From contig JANXVZ010000033.1 of the NCBI GenBank assembly GCA_025351405.1, positions 28,967 through 92,966 on the forward strand: a stretch of DNA of 64,000 nt, read 5' to 3'. The stretch is from Sphingomonadales bacterium. GTDB lineage: Bacteria > Pseudomonadota > Alphaproteobacteria > Sphingomonadales > Sphingomonadaceae. The position numbers and the translations under genes were made by a program. Below the pieces are notes generated by a model, which was not told the DNA's origin, ran no database searches, and saw only the letters and a program-made list of their open reading frames with translations. Positions 1-9,016 of the stretch are shown in pieces. Position 1 is the stretch's first letter; each line of letters opens with the position of its first letter.

Positions 1-2271
1 GCTCTGGTCGAGCAGGTTGCGGACCTGGACGGTGAGCTTGTACTTGTCATCCTTGTCCATGATCGAGGCGCTGAGGTTGACCAGGCCGTAACCGTGGATG
101 GTGCCGGCGGCCCGCAAGATCGGATCCGGCGAGAACAGCGACAGTTCGCTCGACTGGTACGACGCCTGGGCGCCGAAGCCGAAATCAAAGGCGCCGCCGG
201 TGCGGAAGCGATAATCGGCGCTGATGTTGCCCTTCCACTTTGGCGCAAAGCCCAGCGCCGTGCCTGGCGCAATGACCTGCGAGGGGTTGCCGCCCGGCGG
301 CAACTTGAACTTGTCGACATGGGCATCGGTATAGGCAAGGCCGCCGGCAATGCTCAAATCGTCGAGCGGGCGATAGATCAGGTCGAGTTCACCGCCACGG
401 GTCGAAACGTCGCCGGCATTGGTGAAACGAGTTACGACAACACCGCCGGCGAGATCCGGGTTATTGGCCTGGAAATTCTTGTACTTGGCAAGATATGCCG
501 CAAGGTTGAGAACCAGCTTGCCGTCAAACAGCGTGTTCTTCAGGCCGACTTCATAGGCGTTCGACGTTTCTGCCGAGATGATGTTGGTGCCGGTCGCGGT
601 CAGGTTGTAAAATACGTTGAAGGCCGGGCCCTTGTAGCCCCGCGAATAGGTCGCATACACGGTCGAATTGTGGACGATGTCGTACTGGACGCCGGCCTTG
701 CCCGAGAAATTCTCGTTGGTGGCGCGGGCGCGGAAGGGGACGCCGTTCGAGACGCCGCCGCCAAGACCGCCGTTGTTGACGCCCTGGTCGAAGCTCGGCT
801 GGATGCCGGGGCCAGCGAGCGTCGTCACCCGGCTGTGAAAGACATCGAGCTGATCGATGGTGTAACGCGCGCCACCGATAAGGCGGAAGTTGTCCGAAAT
901 ATCGAGCGTGCCCTGGCCAAAGATCGCCATGTTCTTGAACACCGAGCCGAAATCCGCCGTCCCGGTGGGGAAGGTCGACGGGTTGGCCAGCGGACTGGTG
1001 CACGGCGTCAGCACGCCGGCGGGCAACACGGCGCCGGTGCGGGCGGTGCAGACCTGGTCATTGCGGGTGAAGATACGCTCCGACTCGGCGCGCGAATAAT
1101 AGGCACCGACGACATAGTTGAAGAACTGCTTGCCCGGCGACGTCAGCCGCAGTTCCTGGCTGAAGGTGTTGCCGGTTTGCGGGCCAAAATCATGGAGCTG
1201 GTTGAAGCCGATATAGGCCTGCGGCAGGAAATCGCCGTCGCGGATTTCGGTATTCTTGTAGTCGCGGAAGGCGGTGATCGAGGTGACGGTGTTGTCGCCA
1301 AGTTCGACATCGGCCTGCAACGAGAAGCCATAGCCGGTTTCATCGGTGTGGGTGACGAGGTTCTGGCTGATGGCGCGGGTATCCACGCCCTGCAACGTTG
1401 GCAGCACCGTCTGGATCAGCGCCAGGTTGGCGGTGTTGACCGCACCAGTGCCCGTCAGCGGCGCGCCGGCGATGACTTCGCCGCAGCAATCATCCTTGTT
1501 CTTGTGATAATCGGCGATGAAGGTCAGCTTGACGGTTTCGCTGGCATCGGCCTCGATGATGCCGCGGGCACCATAATGCTCAAAGCCGTTGACCCGGCGG
1601 TTGACGCCCGGTGCCTGGTTGAAGATGTTCCCGTCGTATTTGTCGTAGAAGCCGGTCAGGCGGGTGCGAATGTTCTGGCCAAGCGGCACATCGAGCGCCG
1701 CCTTGGCGCGATATTCATTGCCGTTGTCGAAGAAGAAGCCGGCTTCGACGCTGCCACCAAGTTCGCGGGCCGGGCGCTTTGAAATGATATTGATGACGCC
1801 GGCGCTGGCGTTCTTGCCGAACAGCGTGCCCTGCGGGCCGCGCAGCACTTCGATGCGCTCGATATCGACGAGATCTGAAAAGGCTTCACCGGCGCGGCTG
1901 TAGACGACGCCGTCGAGGACGGTGGAAACCGAAGGCTCCCCCGCGATGGAGAAGGTGGCGGTGCCGACGCCGCGCAGGAACAACGACTGGTTGAGCGTCG
2001 TGCCCGATTTGAGGAAGTTCAAGGACGGCACCAGATATTGGGCGCCTTCGAGGCTGACCTTGCCCTGAGCGGCGAGGGCGTCACCCGATACGACAGACAC
2101 GGCGACCGGGACATCCTGCAGGCGCTCCGAACGCTTCTGGGCAGTAACGATGATTTCGTCAGGCTCGGCAGCTGCGGCAACGGCCGGTGCAGCAGCAGTC
2201 TGAGCGAAAAGCGGCGCCGCCTGCGCAACGCTGAACAACACGGCAGAGCCGAGAAGCATGGAACGGATCAT
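1..2271 (-). CDS. TonB-dependent receptor (3' end beyond window)
   Basis: Outer-membrane TonB-dependent transporter. The first ~24 residues form a signal peptide (MIRSMLLGSAVLFSVAQAAP...), followed by the TonB-box/plug entry EIIVTAQKRSERLQDVPVAVSV, a pattern common in sphingomonad receptors. The plug continues with FLRGVGT, DGVVYSRAG and IEVLRGPQGTLFGKNASAGVIN; the remainder is beta-barrel. The reading frame is open for 757 codons and still open at base 1 (VRNLLDQS), so only the last barrel strands are missing. The ATG at 2271 has GGAG six bases upstream. No adjacent gene reveals the substrate. The ORF track omits it because no stop lies in the window. Confidence 0.93.
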   Translation of the reverse strand, partial: MIRSMLLGSAVLFSVAQAAPLFAQTAAAPAVAAAAEPDEIIVTAQKRSERLQDVPVAVSVVSGDALAAQGKVSLEGAQYLVPSLNFLKSGTTLNQSLFLRGVGTATFSIAGEPSVSTVLDGVVYSRAGEAFSDLVDIERIEVLRGPQGTLFGKNASAGVINIISKRPARELGGSVEAGFFFDNGNEYRAKAALDVPLGQNIRTRLTGFYDKYDGNIFNQAPGVNRRVNGFEHYGARGIIEADASETVKLTFIADYHKNKDDCCGEVIAGAPLTGTGAVNTANLALIQTVLPTLQGVDTRAISQNLVTHTDETGYGFSLQADVELGDNTVTSITAFRDYKNTEIRDGDFLPQAYIGFNQLHDFGPQTGNTFSQELRLTSPGKQFFNYVVGAYYSRAESERIFTRNDQVCTARTGAVLPAGVLTPCTSPLANPSTFPTGTADFGSVFKNMAIFGQGTLDISDNFRLIGGARYTIDQLDVFHSRVTTLAGPGIQPSFDQGVNNGGLGGGVSNGVPFRARATNENFSGKAGVQYDIVHNSTVYATYSRGYKGPAFNVFYNLTATGTNIISAETSNAYEVGLKNTLFDGKLVLNLAAYLAKYKNFQANNPDLAGGVVVTRFTNAGDVSTRGGELDLIYRPLDDLSIAGGLAYTDAHVDKFKLPPGGNPSQVIAPGTALGFAPKWKGNISADYRFRTGGAFDFGFGAQASYQSSELSLFSPDPILRAAGTIHGYGLVNLSASIMDKDDKYKLTVQVRNLLDQS

Positions 2272-2347
2272 TGTCACTCCCAAGGAATTCTTCCGCCACC
2301 ATTGCAGCGACATGCCATCGGTATTTCACCCAACAGTCATGCGACGC

Positions 2348-2376
2348 TCAAGAAAGCCTTTCTTGGCCATGGTCAA
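2348..2376 (-). promoter_or_regulatory. Possible promoter with 17-bp palindrome before the TonB receptor
   Basis: A perfect palindrome CAAGAAAG-C-CTTTCTTG lies at 2349-2365, about 80 bp upstream of the receptor start. On the minus strand TTGACC (2376-2371) could be a -35 box, with a weak -10 TCTTGA (2353-2348) inside the palindrome at 17-bp spacing. The palindrome is seen directly; operator function is inference. Confidence 0.35.
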
Positions 2377-2444
2377 TCGGTGCGGAAGCGATGACGCGGC
2401 AGGTGTTGCATGGCGGCAACACGGAGCGCGCGCTGGCTAGCCCG

Positions 2445-3530
2445 CTACAGACCCAGCTCCGCCATCGTCACAACACGATGTTCGCGCGCGCTGATTTCGG
2501 CGGCCAGCCCCATCGCCACGGCGCGCAGGCCATCGTCGGCGGTCACCAGCACCGGGCCTTCGCCGCGCACGGCCGCTGTAAAGGCCTGGTGCTGGAAGAA
2601 GGTCGCACCATGGTGTTGCCCGGCCGACAGCGCCGCCGCATCGGTTTCGACGTGGCGGCGGCTGACCTTCTTGGGGTTCATGAAGCCGACGCGCGGGCTG
2701 AAGATGAGGTCGCCTTCCGGAATGAACACCTGCAGCCGCGCCGCGTCACCGGTGGCGGCGATCTCCTCCTGCTGTTCGGCACCGTCGGCGAACATCGAAA
2801 GGTCGAGCATGGCGCGGCTGCCACTGGCGAAATCGACGACGGTGTAGCTGTTGTCGATGATATCGGGCTTCTTGCCGTCATAGCGTTCGTCCTGGTGGTT
2901 GACGTCCATGGCCCCCGAACAGAAAACGCGCACCGGCTCGGCACCGATGATGAGCCGCATCAGATCGAAGAAATGGCAGCATTTCTCGACCATCGTGCCG
3001 CCGGTGTTGGCAGAAAACCGGTTCCAGTCATTGACCTTGACCAGGAACGGGAAGCGGTGCTCGCGGATCGACAGCATGCGCAACGTACCGATGGCACCGG
3101 CATGGACCTCGCGGACGAATTCGGCGACCGGCGGCATGAAGCGGTATTCCATGCCTGTCCAGAACACCGGGCCATAACCGGCGGCCGCATCGGCCACCGC
3201 GCGCGCATCGCCGAGGGTCGTCGCCAACGGCTTTTCGCACAGGATGTGGAGCTGCGCCGCCATCAACGGCCGCAAAACCTCGGCGTGGGTGAAGTTGGGC
3301 GAGGCCACGACCACGGCATCGCACAGCCCCGACGCCGCGAGCGCCGCGGCATCGCCAAACCGCGACACCTCGGCGCCCACCGCCGCCGCAGCCCTGTCGA
3401 GCGAGGCCGCCACCGGGTCGGCGAGCGCCGTCACCACCGCCCCGGGCGTGAGCGCGATATTGGCGATATGCTCAATCGCCATCATTCCCGAACCGACAAT
3501 TCCGTATCGGATGGTATCGGTGCTTTTCAT
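2445..3530 (-). CDS. Gfo/Idh/MocA family NAD(P)-dependent oxidoreductase
   Basis: Predicted cytoplasmic sugar or polyol dehydrogenase of 361 residues. The N-terminal Rossmann fold carries GIVGSGMMA (residues 10-18) and the family EKP motif in CEKPLATT (99-101); the C-terminal half is the usual alpha/beta substrate domain with a family-type HF motif in CCHFFDLM. I start at ATG 3530 (MKSTDTIRYG) because CGGAG lies nine bases upstream and the track's longer start at 3674 would overlap the divergent aldo/keto reductase. The two genes diverge from a 29-bp gap. The substrate cannot be read from sequence. Confidence 0.9.
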   Translation of the reverse strand: MKSTDTIRYGIVGSGMMAIEHIANIALTPGAVVTALADPVAASLDRAAAAVGAEVSRFGDAAALAASGLCDAVVVASPNFTHAEVLRPLMAAQLHILCEKPLATTLGDARAVADAAAGYGPVFWTGMEYRFMPPVAEFVREVHAGAIGTLRMLSIREHRFPFLVKVNDWNRFSANTGGTMVEKCCHFFDLMRLIIGAEPVRVFCSGAMDVNHQDERYDGKKPDIIDNSYTVVDFASGSRAMLDLSMFADGAEQQEEIAATGDAARLQVFIPEGDLIFSPRVGFMNPKKVSRRHVETDAAALSAGQHHGATFFQHQAFTAAVRGEGPVLVTADDGLRAVAMGLAAEISAREHRVVTMAELGL

Positions 3531-3559
3531 TCGGGCTGGCTCCGGGCATTGGATGCGAT

Positions 3560-4495
3560 ATGACAGAATTGTTCCTTTCCCCCGAACCGCGTGCCCTGGG
3601 CAATAGCGGATTGTCCGTTTCCCCCCTTGCGTGGGGAATGTGGCGCTTTGCCGGCGACGACGTGGCGTTGGCACAGGCGAAATGCGAAGCGGCGCTGGCA
3701 GCAGGCATCAAATTCTTCGACACCGCGGACATCTATGGCCCCGACAATGACGAGCCGTTCGGTGCCTCCGAAGCCTTGCTTGGCCGCGTCTTCAAGGCAT
3801 CGCCGGGTCTTCGCGATCGCATCGTGCTGGCATCCAAGGGCGGCATCCGCATGGGTGTTCCGTACGACTCATCGCCCGCATATCTGCGGGCTGCGGTCGA
3901 GGCGTCGCTGACCCGGCTGGGCATCGAACGGCTCGACCTGTGGCAGATCCATCGCCCCGACATGCTGGCGCACCCCGCCGAAACCGCCGCGACACTCGAT
4001 GCACTGGTGGCAGAGGGCAAGATTGCCAGCATCGGCGTGTCGAACCACACCCCCCAACAGACCAGTGCGCTGGCCCGGCATTTGAAATCGGGGCTCGTTT
4101 CGGTGCAGCCGGAATTTTCCGTGCTGCACACCGCGCCGCTGTTCGATGGCACCCTCGATTGGGCGATGAAGCATGGGCTGGCCGTGCTGGCCTGGTCGCC
4201 GCTGGCGCAGGGCCGGCTTGGTGATGGCGACCCACGCCCCGGCCGTCGCAGCGCCGAAACCCTTCAAACGGCGCGCGTCAAGACTGCCCTCCAGGCCCAT
4301 GCCGATCGCCACGGCGTTGGCATCGCCGCGGTCGCCTATGCGTGGTTGATGGCGCACCCCGCCGGTGTCATCCCGATCATCGGCACCCAGAACCCGGCGC
4401 GCATCGCCGAGGCGGGCGACGCCTGTAAAGTCAGCTTCGACCGCGCCGAATGGTACGCCATCCTGACGGCCTCGCTTGGGGAGAACCTGCCATGA
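3560..4495 (+). CDS. Aldo/keto reductase
   Basis: NAD(P)H-dependent (alpha/beta)8-barrel oxidoreductase of 311 residues. The catalytic tetrad is complete: Asp54 and Tyr59 in FFDTADIYG, Lys93 in LASKGG, His131 in WQIHRPD. The C-terminal cofactor segment VIPIIGTQNPARIAEA is also present. Length and layout resemble the YdhF branch. The stop overlaps the start of the next gene (ATGA), so the pair is translationally coupled with an LLM-type flavin oxidoreductase; together with the divergent dehydrogenase this is a small cluster of carbonyl/sugar oxidoreductases. Confidence 0.92.
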   Translation: MTELFLSPEPRALGNSGLSVSPLAWGMWRFAGDDVALAQAKCEAALAAGIKFFDTADIYGPDNDEPFGASEALLGRVFKASPGLRDRIVLASKGGIRMGVPYDSSPAYLRAAVEASLTRLGIERLDLWQIHRPDMLAHPAETAATLDALVAEGKIASIGVSNHTPQQTSALARHLKSGLVSVQPEFSVLHTAPLFDGTLDWAMKHGLAVLAWSPLAQGRLGDGDPRPGRRSAETLQTARVKTALQAHADRHGVGIAAVAYAWLMAHPAGVIPIIGTQNPARIAEAGDACKVSFDRAEWYAILTASLGENLP

Positions 4496-5610
4496 GCGCC
4501 ACAGTTCCAGGCAAGGGCTGCGAGGTCAGCTGGTTTTCGGCGCTGTGCGACGATGACTATGAATTCCTCGGTCAACCGGAGCCGGCGCTCAAATCGAGCT
4601 GGGAGCATTGTCGAAACATCGTCCTTGCGGCCGAAAAGGGCGGGTTCGACAATGTCCTGCTGCCGTCGGGCTATGCGCTCGGCATCGACACGACGGTGTT
4701 TGCCGCCGCGATCGCCGTGCTGACGCGCCGCATCAGGCTCTTGATGGCCGTCCGGGTCGGAGAAACCTGGCCTCCGCAGCTCGCCCGGCAAATCGCCACG
4801 CTCGATCGCCTGCTTGCCGCCAATGGAACAGGCTTGCGTGGTGGCGGCAGCCGGCTGACGGTCAACATCATCTCGTCGGACATGCCCGGCGAAACCATGG
4901 CGTCCGCCCCGCGCTATGCCCGCACCGTCGAGGTCATGCAGATTCTCAAGACCATTCTTGGCGGCCAGCAGCTCGATCACCAGGGTGAGCATTACCGGCT
5001 GAAGCTCGACCCGCCGGGCGTCACCACCGTTTCGGGCAAGTGTCCGCCGCTGTATTTCGGCGGGCTCTCGCCCGATGCGCGCGAGGCTGCCGCCAAGGCA
5101 GCGGATGTGTATCTGATGTGGCCCGACACCATGCCGGCGGTGCAGGCCATACTCGACGACATGCGCGCACGCGCCACCGCGCATGGCCGGACATTGCGGT
5201 TCGGCTATCGCGTCCATGTCGTGGTGCGGGAAACAGAAGCCGCGGCTCGCGCCGCCGCCGACCGGCTGCTGTCACGCCTCGACGCCGCCACCGGCGATGC
5301 CATCCGCGCCAAATCGCTCGACGCCACGTCGGTCGGGGTCAAGCGCCAGGCGGAACTGCGCGAAGCCGCCAGCGACGGCTACGTCGAGGACAATTTGTGG
5401 ACCGGCATCGGCCGCGCCCGATCGGGGTGCGGTGCCGCCATCGTCGGCGACCCCGACCAGGTGCTGGCCAAGCTCAACGCCTATCAGGCCATGGGTATCG
5501 AGGCATTTGTCCTGTCGGGATATCCACATGCGGCGGAGGCCGACCTGTTCGCTCGCCATGTGCTGCCGCATCTCGATCACGGCCCGTTGTTGGCCGACAC
5601 GCTTTCCTAG
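4492..5610 (+). CDS. LLM-class flavin-dependent oxidoreductase (alkanesulfonate monooxygenase-like)
   Basis: Luciferase-like monooxygenase of 372 residues, related to FMNH2-dependent SsuD-type enzymes: EVSWFSALCDDDYEFLG at the N-terminus, then a VLLPSGYALGIDT segment, NIISSDMPGE and LYFGGLSPDAREAAAKAADVYLMW, all typical of the family barrel. The ATG at 4492 overlaps the upstream stop by four bases. No flavin reductase or sulfonate transporter is nearby, so the substrate is open. Confidence 0.88.
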   Translation: MSATVPGKGCEVSWFSALCDDDYEFLGQPEPALKSSWEHCRNIVLAAEKGGFDNVLLPSGYALGIDTTVFAAAIAVLTRRIRLLMAVRVGETWPPQLARQIATLDRLLAANGTGLRGGGSRLTVNIISSDMPGETMASAPRYARTVEVMQILKTILGGQQLDHQGEHYRLKLDPPGVTTVSGKCPPLYFGGLSPDAREAAAKAADVYLMWPDTMPAVQAILDDMRARATAHGRTLRFGYRVHVVVRETEAAARAAADRLLSRLDAATGDAIRAKSLDATSVGVKRQAELREAASDGYVEDNLWTGIGRARSGCGAAIVGDPDQVLAKLNAYQAMGIEAFVLSGYPHAAEADLFARHVLPHLDHGPLLADTLS

Positions 5611-5668
5611 ACAACCAGCCACAAAATCGCACCCGCCGCCAGTTCGTCCCAAACGGCCTGCCTCCCCG

Positions 5669-6568
5669 TCAGCCCAGGCCGATTGGCGCCGCCGCCACCG
5701 CGCCTGCCGCAGCAGGCGGCACCTCGCCCGGCTGGCCCAGATAGGCATCGCGCATCCAGCCTGTCGCCAGCGGCTGGGCATTGACACCGAGCACGGTGAC
5801 TTCGATCCAATGATCCTGCACGCGCATCGGACGAACCTGGGTGCCCGATGGCCAGGGTTCGGCGCGCACCGGTGCGGCGGCACCATCAGCAGCAGACCGC
5901 AGGAAAAGCCCCGCCGCCGGCAGCACCACGAGCACATTGTCGCCATCATCGGCGCGGCCGCCAAAGACACGGTTGCGAAACGCCGTCATGTCGAAGGCTG
6001 GCCCCGGATCCCATTTCCGCGTCGGCGCGATATCGTCATGGCCGAGGATCTGGCTGACCCCGCCCGCCACCAGCACATCGAGCAAGGCCACCGCCGTGTC
6101 GATCTGCGCCGCCGGATAGCGTTCCCAACCAATCGGTGTGTGGCTGCCATCGGGGTTCCCGTTCCGGTGCACCGCCAGCAACGGATCGGCGACGGCGCGA
6201 TCCCCGGTCCCTGCCCAGCCACTGCCGACGCGGTGCAGATAGCCCAAGTTGGCGAGCTCGATGCCGAAACTGTGCTGGTTGAGCCCGATCAGCCCCTGCC
6301 ACGCCGAACGCCCTGCGTGCCAGGCGATGCTGTCAAATCCGACACACTGGACAAGGCTGCCATCGCGATCGATGACAACGTGCGCCGATGAACCCGTGGC
6401 GCGGGGGCGTGACTTGTCGGCAAACCAGGCAGCGCTTGTCGCCGCCGTACTGCCGGCGGTGAAATGGATGACGGCGATTTTGGGCGGACTGGCAAACTCC
6501 GGGCCGCAGAACGGCGAGGCCACCATCGCCACTGGCTTGCCGTCCTTTTGCAGGCGTCCGTCGCGCAT
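5669..6568 (-). CDS. N-acetylmuramoyl-L-alanine amidase (Amidase_2/AmpD type)
   Basis: Zinc amidase that cleaves the N-acetylmuramate/L-alanine bond of peptidoglycan fragments. Amidase_2 motifs are visible: VIHFTAGS (zinc His), SAHVVIDRDGSLVQCV, WHAGRSAWQG, and HDDIAPTRKWDPG (second zinc ligand and C-terminal Asp). A C-terminal ~80-residue segment with WIEVTVL...GWMRDAYL looks like a bacterial SH3 module. There is no signal peptide, which suggests cytoplasmic peptidoglycan recycling, although the SH3-like tail is more common in exported enzymes. Start is ATG 6568; an in-frame TTG at 6595 is the alternative. Confidence 0.87.
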   Translation of the reverse strand: MRDGRLQKDGKPVAMVASPFCGPEFASPPKIAVIHFTAGSTAATSAAWFADKSRPRATGSSAHVVIDRDGSLVQCVGFDSIAWHAGRSAWQGLIGLNQHSFGIELANLGYLHRVGSGWAGTGDRAVADPLLAVHRNGNPDGSHTPIGWERYPAAQIDTAVALLDVLVAGGVSQILGHDDIAPTRKWDPGPAFDMTAFRNRVFGGRADDGDNVLVVLPAAGLFLRSAADGAAAPVRAEPWPSGTQVRPMRVQDHWIEVTVLGVNAQPLATGWMRDAYLGQPGEVPPAAAGAVAAAPIGLG

Positions 6569-6771
6569 CGTGAAAGCCACCGGCCGCTCCCCCAAGAGTC
6601 ACGTCTTCGATCTCGAGATCTTCATACCGCATTTCGACGCCCCGAAAAATCGCCATTGCGAGCGTCACAATCGCGAAATGCACGGCGGCAGCATTGGCGA
6701 CTAGCACTTTCGCCCGTTGGCGCGGGCGGCGCGCATCGGCCTAGAAGGGCGATACGCTGCGGGGAACAACG

Positions 6772-7749
6772 ATGAGCCTGACACCGGAACTGCGCCGCGA
6801 CATGTACCGGCAAATGCTGCGCAGCCGCGCCTTCGACGATGCCATGATCGGGCTCTATTGGGTCGGCAAGACGCCGATCTTTGCCTTTGCCAATGGCCCG
6901 CTGCCGGGCGAACTTCATTGCTCCAATGGTGCCGAACCGGTGGGCGCCGGCGTCTGTGCCGCGCTCGATGCCGACGACATGATCACCGCCGACCATCGCC
7001 CCCACCATGTCGCCATCGCCCGCGGGGTCGACGTCCGGCGCATGGCGGCGGAACTGCTCGGCAAGAAAACCGGCCTCAGCCAGGGTAAGGGCGGCCATAT
7101 GCACATCTATGCGCCAGAGGTGAACTTTGCCTCGTCGGGCATCATCGCCGAAGGCATGGCGCCAGCGGCGGGAATGGCCTTGGCCCGGCGGCTGCAGAAA
7201 CGCCCCGGTGTCGCGTTGACCTTCATGGGCGAAGGTGCCGCCAACCAGGGCGCCTTCCACGAGGTGCTCAACCTTGTCGGGGTGATGAAGCTGCCGTTCA
7301 TTTGCGTCGTCCAGGACAATGAATGGGGCGTTTCGACGTCGAAAAAGGAATCAACGGCGGTCGAACGGAATTCCGACCGTGCCAGCGCCTATGGCATGGC
7401 AGGGGAATATGTCGCCTCCAACGATCCCGACGACATTTACGAGGCCGCAGCACGCGCCATGGCGCGCGCAAGATCGGGCGGCGGCGGGACAATTCTCGAG
7501 CTGCGCACGGCGCGGTTGGCCGGGCATTTCATGGGCGACCAGCAGGCCTATATCCCCGCACAAATGAAGCAGGCCGATCCGATCCCGCCTTATCGCGCCA
7601 AGCTGGTGGCGGCCGGCGTGCTGACGGAGGCGGAGGCCGATGCAATTGCGGCAGCCGCCACGGCGGAGATCGCCGAGGCTGTCGCCTTTGCGCAGGCGTC
7701 ACCCTATCCGGCGGCGGAAGAAGCCTTCGACCATGTCTTTGCGGCCTGA
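6772..7749 (+). CDS. 2-oxoacid/acetoin dehydrogenase E1 component, alpha subunit
   Basis: Thiamine-diphosphate-dependent E1 alpha (325 residues) of a pyruvate-, acetoin- or branched-chain 2-oxoacid dehydrogenase complex. The ThDP-binding motif is MGEGAANQGAFHEVLN (about 152-167) followed by the DNEWGVS loop; ADHRPHH and GKGGHMH are family segments. GGGGAAC precedes the ATG. Twelve bases separate it from the beta subunit gene. The cluster encodes E1 alpha, E1 beta and a lipoyl protein only, so E2 and E3 must come from elsewhere if a full complex forms. Confidence 0.92.
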   Translation: MSLTPELRRDMYRQMLRSRAFDDAMIGLYWVGKTPIFAFANGPLPGELHCSNGAEPVGAGVCAALDADDMITADHRPHHVAIARGVDVRRMAAELLGKKTGLSQGKGGHMHIYAPEVNFASSGIIAEGMAPAAGMALARRLQKRPGVALTFMGEGAANQGAFHEVLNLVGVMKLPFICVVQDNEWGVSTSKKESTAVERNSDRASAYGMAGEYVASNDPDDIYEAAARAMARARSGGGGTILELRTARLAGHFMGDQQAYIPAQMKQADPIPPYRAKLVAAGVLTEAEADAIAAAATAEIAEAVAFAQASPYPAAEEAFDHVFAA

Positions 7750-7761
7750 GGAGAAACACAT

Positions 7762-8784
7762 ATGAGCCGCATCCTGACCATGGCCCGCGCCGGCCGCGAA
7801 GCGCTTGACTGGGAAATGGAGCGCCGGTCTGAAATTTTCGTCCTCGGCGAGGATGTCTATAATTTCGGCGGCATCTTTGGCACCGCCGACGGCTTTGGCG
7901 CCAAATATGGCGCCGATCGGGTCATCAACACGCCGATTTCGGAAACCGGCTTCATCGGCATGGCAGCCGGCGCCGCCATGGCGGGGATGCATCCGGTCAT
8001 CGATCTCGCCTACATCGACTTCATCGGCGTCTGCTACAACGTACTGCTCAATACCGCCTCCAAGACCCATTATATGTCGGCGGGGCAGGTCAAGGTGCCG
8101 ATGACGCTGATGATCGGCACCGGCGGCGGCTATAACAATGCGGCGCAACATTCGCAGTGCCTGCACGCTACGGTCGCGCATATTCCAGGCGTCAAGGTGG
8201 TTTATCCATCCAACGCCTATGACGCCAAGGGCATGATGCACACATCGTTGCGCGACGAGAACTTCGTCATCTACCTGACGCACAAGGGTACCGCCGGCGT
8301 CGGCTGGATGGGCACTCCCATCAAGACGACCCTGAGCGAGGTGCCCGAGGAACCCTATACTGTGCCGTTTGGCAAGATTGCCGTCACCCGCGAAGGCACG
8401 GACGTGACGCTGATCGGGCTTGGCATGTCGGTCCATGAATGTCTGAAGGCCGCGGTTGACCTTGCAAGGGACGGCATTTCGGCACAGGTCGTCGATCTTC
8501 GCAGCCTCGCGCCGCTGGACCGCGACGGCATCTTTGCCGCCGTCAGCAAGACCGGGCGGATGGTCGTCGCCGACGAGGATTACCTCAGCTACGGCGTATC
8601 CGGAGAGGTCATCGCATCGGTCGTCGAACGTGACCCGCGCGTCTTGCGGGCGCCGCCGGTACGGGTCTGCACACCGGACATACCGATCCCGTTCGCGCGC
8701 CCGATGGAGCAGCATATCCTGCCGCTTGCCGGACGTATCGCCGATGCCGCCCGAATGATCTGCACCAGGAAGACCGAACAATGA
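7762..8784 (+). CDS. 2-oxoacid/acetoin dehydrogenase E1 component, beta subunit
   Basis: Transketolase-like beta subunit (340 residues) that completes the ThDP site with the upstream alpha subunit. Visible family segments: FVLGEDVYNFGGIFGTADG, INTPISETGFIGMAAGAAMAG, a GTGGGYNNAAQHSQ segment, and the C-terminal domain from VTREGTDVTLIGLGMSV with VVDLRSLAPLDRDGI. The stop overlaps the start of the lipoyl gene by four bases, so the three genes are coupled. Confidence 0.92.
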   Translation: MSRILTMARAGREALDWEMERRSEIFVLGEDVYNFGGIFGTADGFGAKYGADRVINTPISETGFIGMAAGAAMAGMHPVIDLAYIDFIGVCYNVLLNTASKTHYMSAGQVKVPMTLMIGTGGGYNNAAQHSQCLHATVAHIPGVKVVYPSNAYDAKGMMHTSLRDENFVIYLTHKGTAGVGWMGTPIKTTLSEVPEEPYTVPFGKIAVTREGTDVTLIGLGMSVHECLKAAVDLARDGISAQVVDLRSLAPLDRDGIFAAVSKTGRMVVADEDYLSYGVSGEVIASVVERDPRVLRAPPVRVCTPDIPIPFARPMEQHILPLAGRIADAARMICTRKTEQ

Positions 8785-9014
8785 CCGAAGTGCGCGTCCC
8801 GCTCGACCTGTGGGCCGAGGATGACAAGACAGGCTCGATCGTCGTCTGGCTGTACCCCGACGGCGCCAGCGTCAAGGAAGGCGACCTGATCGCCGAGATC
8901 CTCGTTGAAAAAACCACGCTGGAACTTTACGCGCCGGCCGGCGGCACTCTGAAAATCGCCGTCGAACCCGAAATCGTCATCGACAAGGGCCAGCTCGTCG
9001 CCACCATTGTCTAG
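8781..9014 (+). CDS. Free-standing biotinyl/lipoyl domain protein
   Basis: A 77-residue protein consisting only of a lipoyl-type domain: GSIVVWLYPDGASVKEGD, the modification hairpin LVEKTTLEL with the expected lipoylated Lys44, and the matching GQLVATIV strand. In most complexes this domain is the N-terminus of an E2 acyltransferase; here the gene stops after the domain and no catalytic E2 follows (a tRNA comes next). It presumably carries the acyl group from the E1 encoded just upstream. Lipoylation rather than biotinylation is inferred from EKT replacing biotin's MKM. Confidence 0.88.
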   Translation: MTEVRVPLDLWAEDDKTGSIVVWLYPDGASVKEGDLIAEILVEKTTLELYAPAGGTLKIAVEPEIVIDKGQLVATIV

Positions 9015-9016
9015 CT

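Noticed and set aside
94-1782. 562-aa plus-strand ORF
   Set aside because: Exact antisense of the TonB receptor; no recognisable domain, composition typical of GC-driven antisense frames.
2271-3563. 430-aa plus-strand ORF
   Set aside because: Antisense shadow of the Gfo/Idh/MocA gene, which has complete family motifs.
2445-3674. Longer 409-aa version of the Gfo/Idh/MocA protein
   Set aside because: The extra N-terminus overlaps the divergent aldo/keto reductase and is not part of the Rossmann fold; ATG 3530 has a ribosome site.
6609-6620. 12-bp palindrome GATCTCGAGATC upstream of the amidase
   Set aside because: Short and not aligned with promoter elements; could be chance.
6333-6707. 124-aa minus ORF beginning with a hydrophobic stretch upstream of the amidase
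   Set aside because: The first ~40 residues look plausible, but the frame then runs antisense-like through the amidase coding sequence in another phase; no supporting motif.
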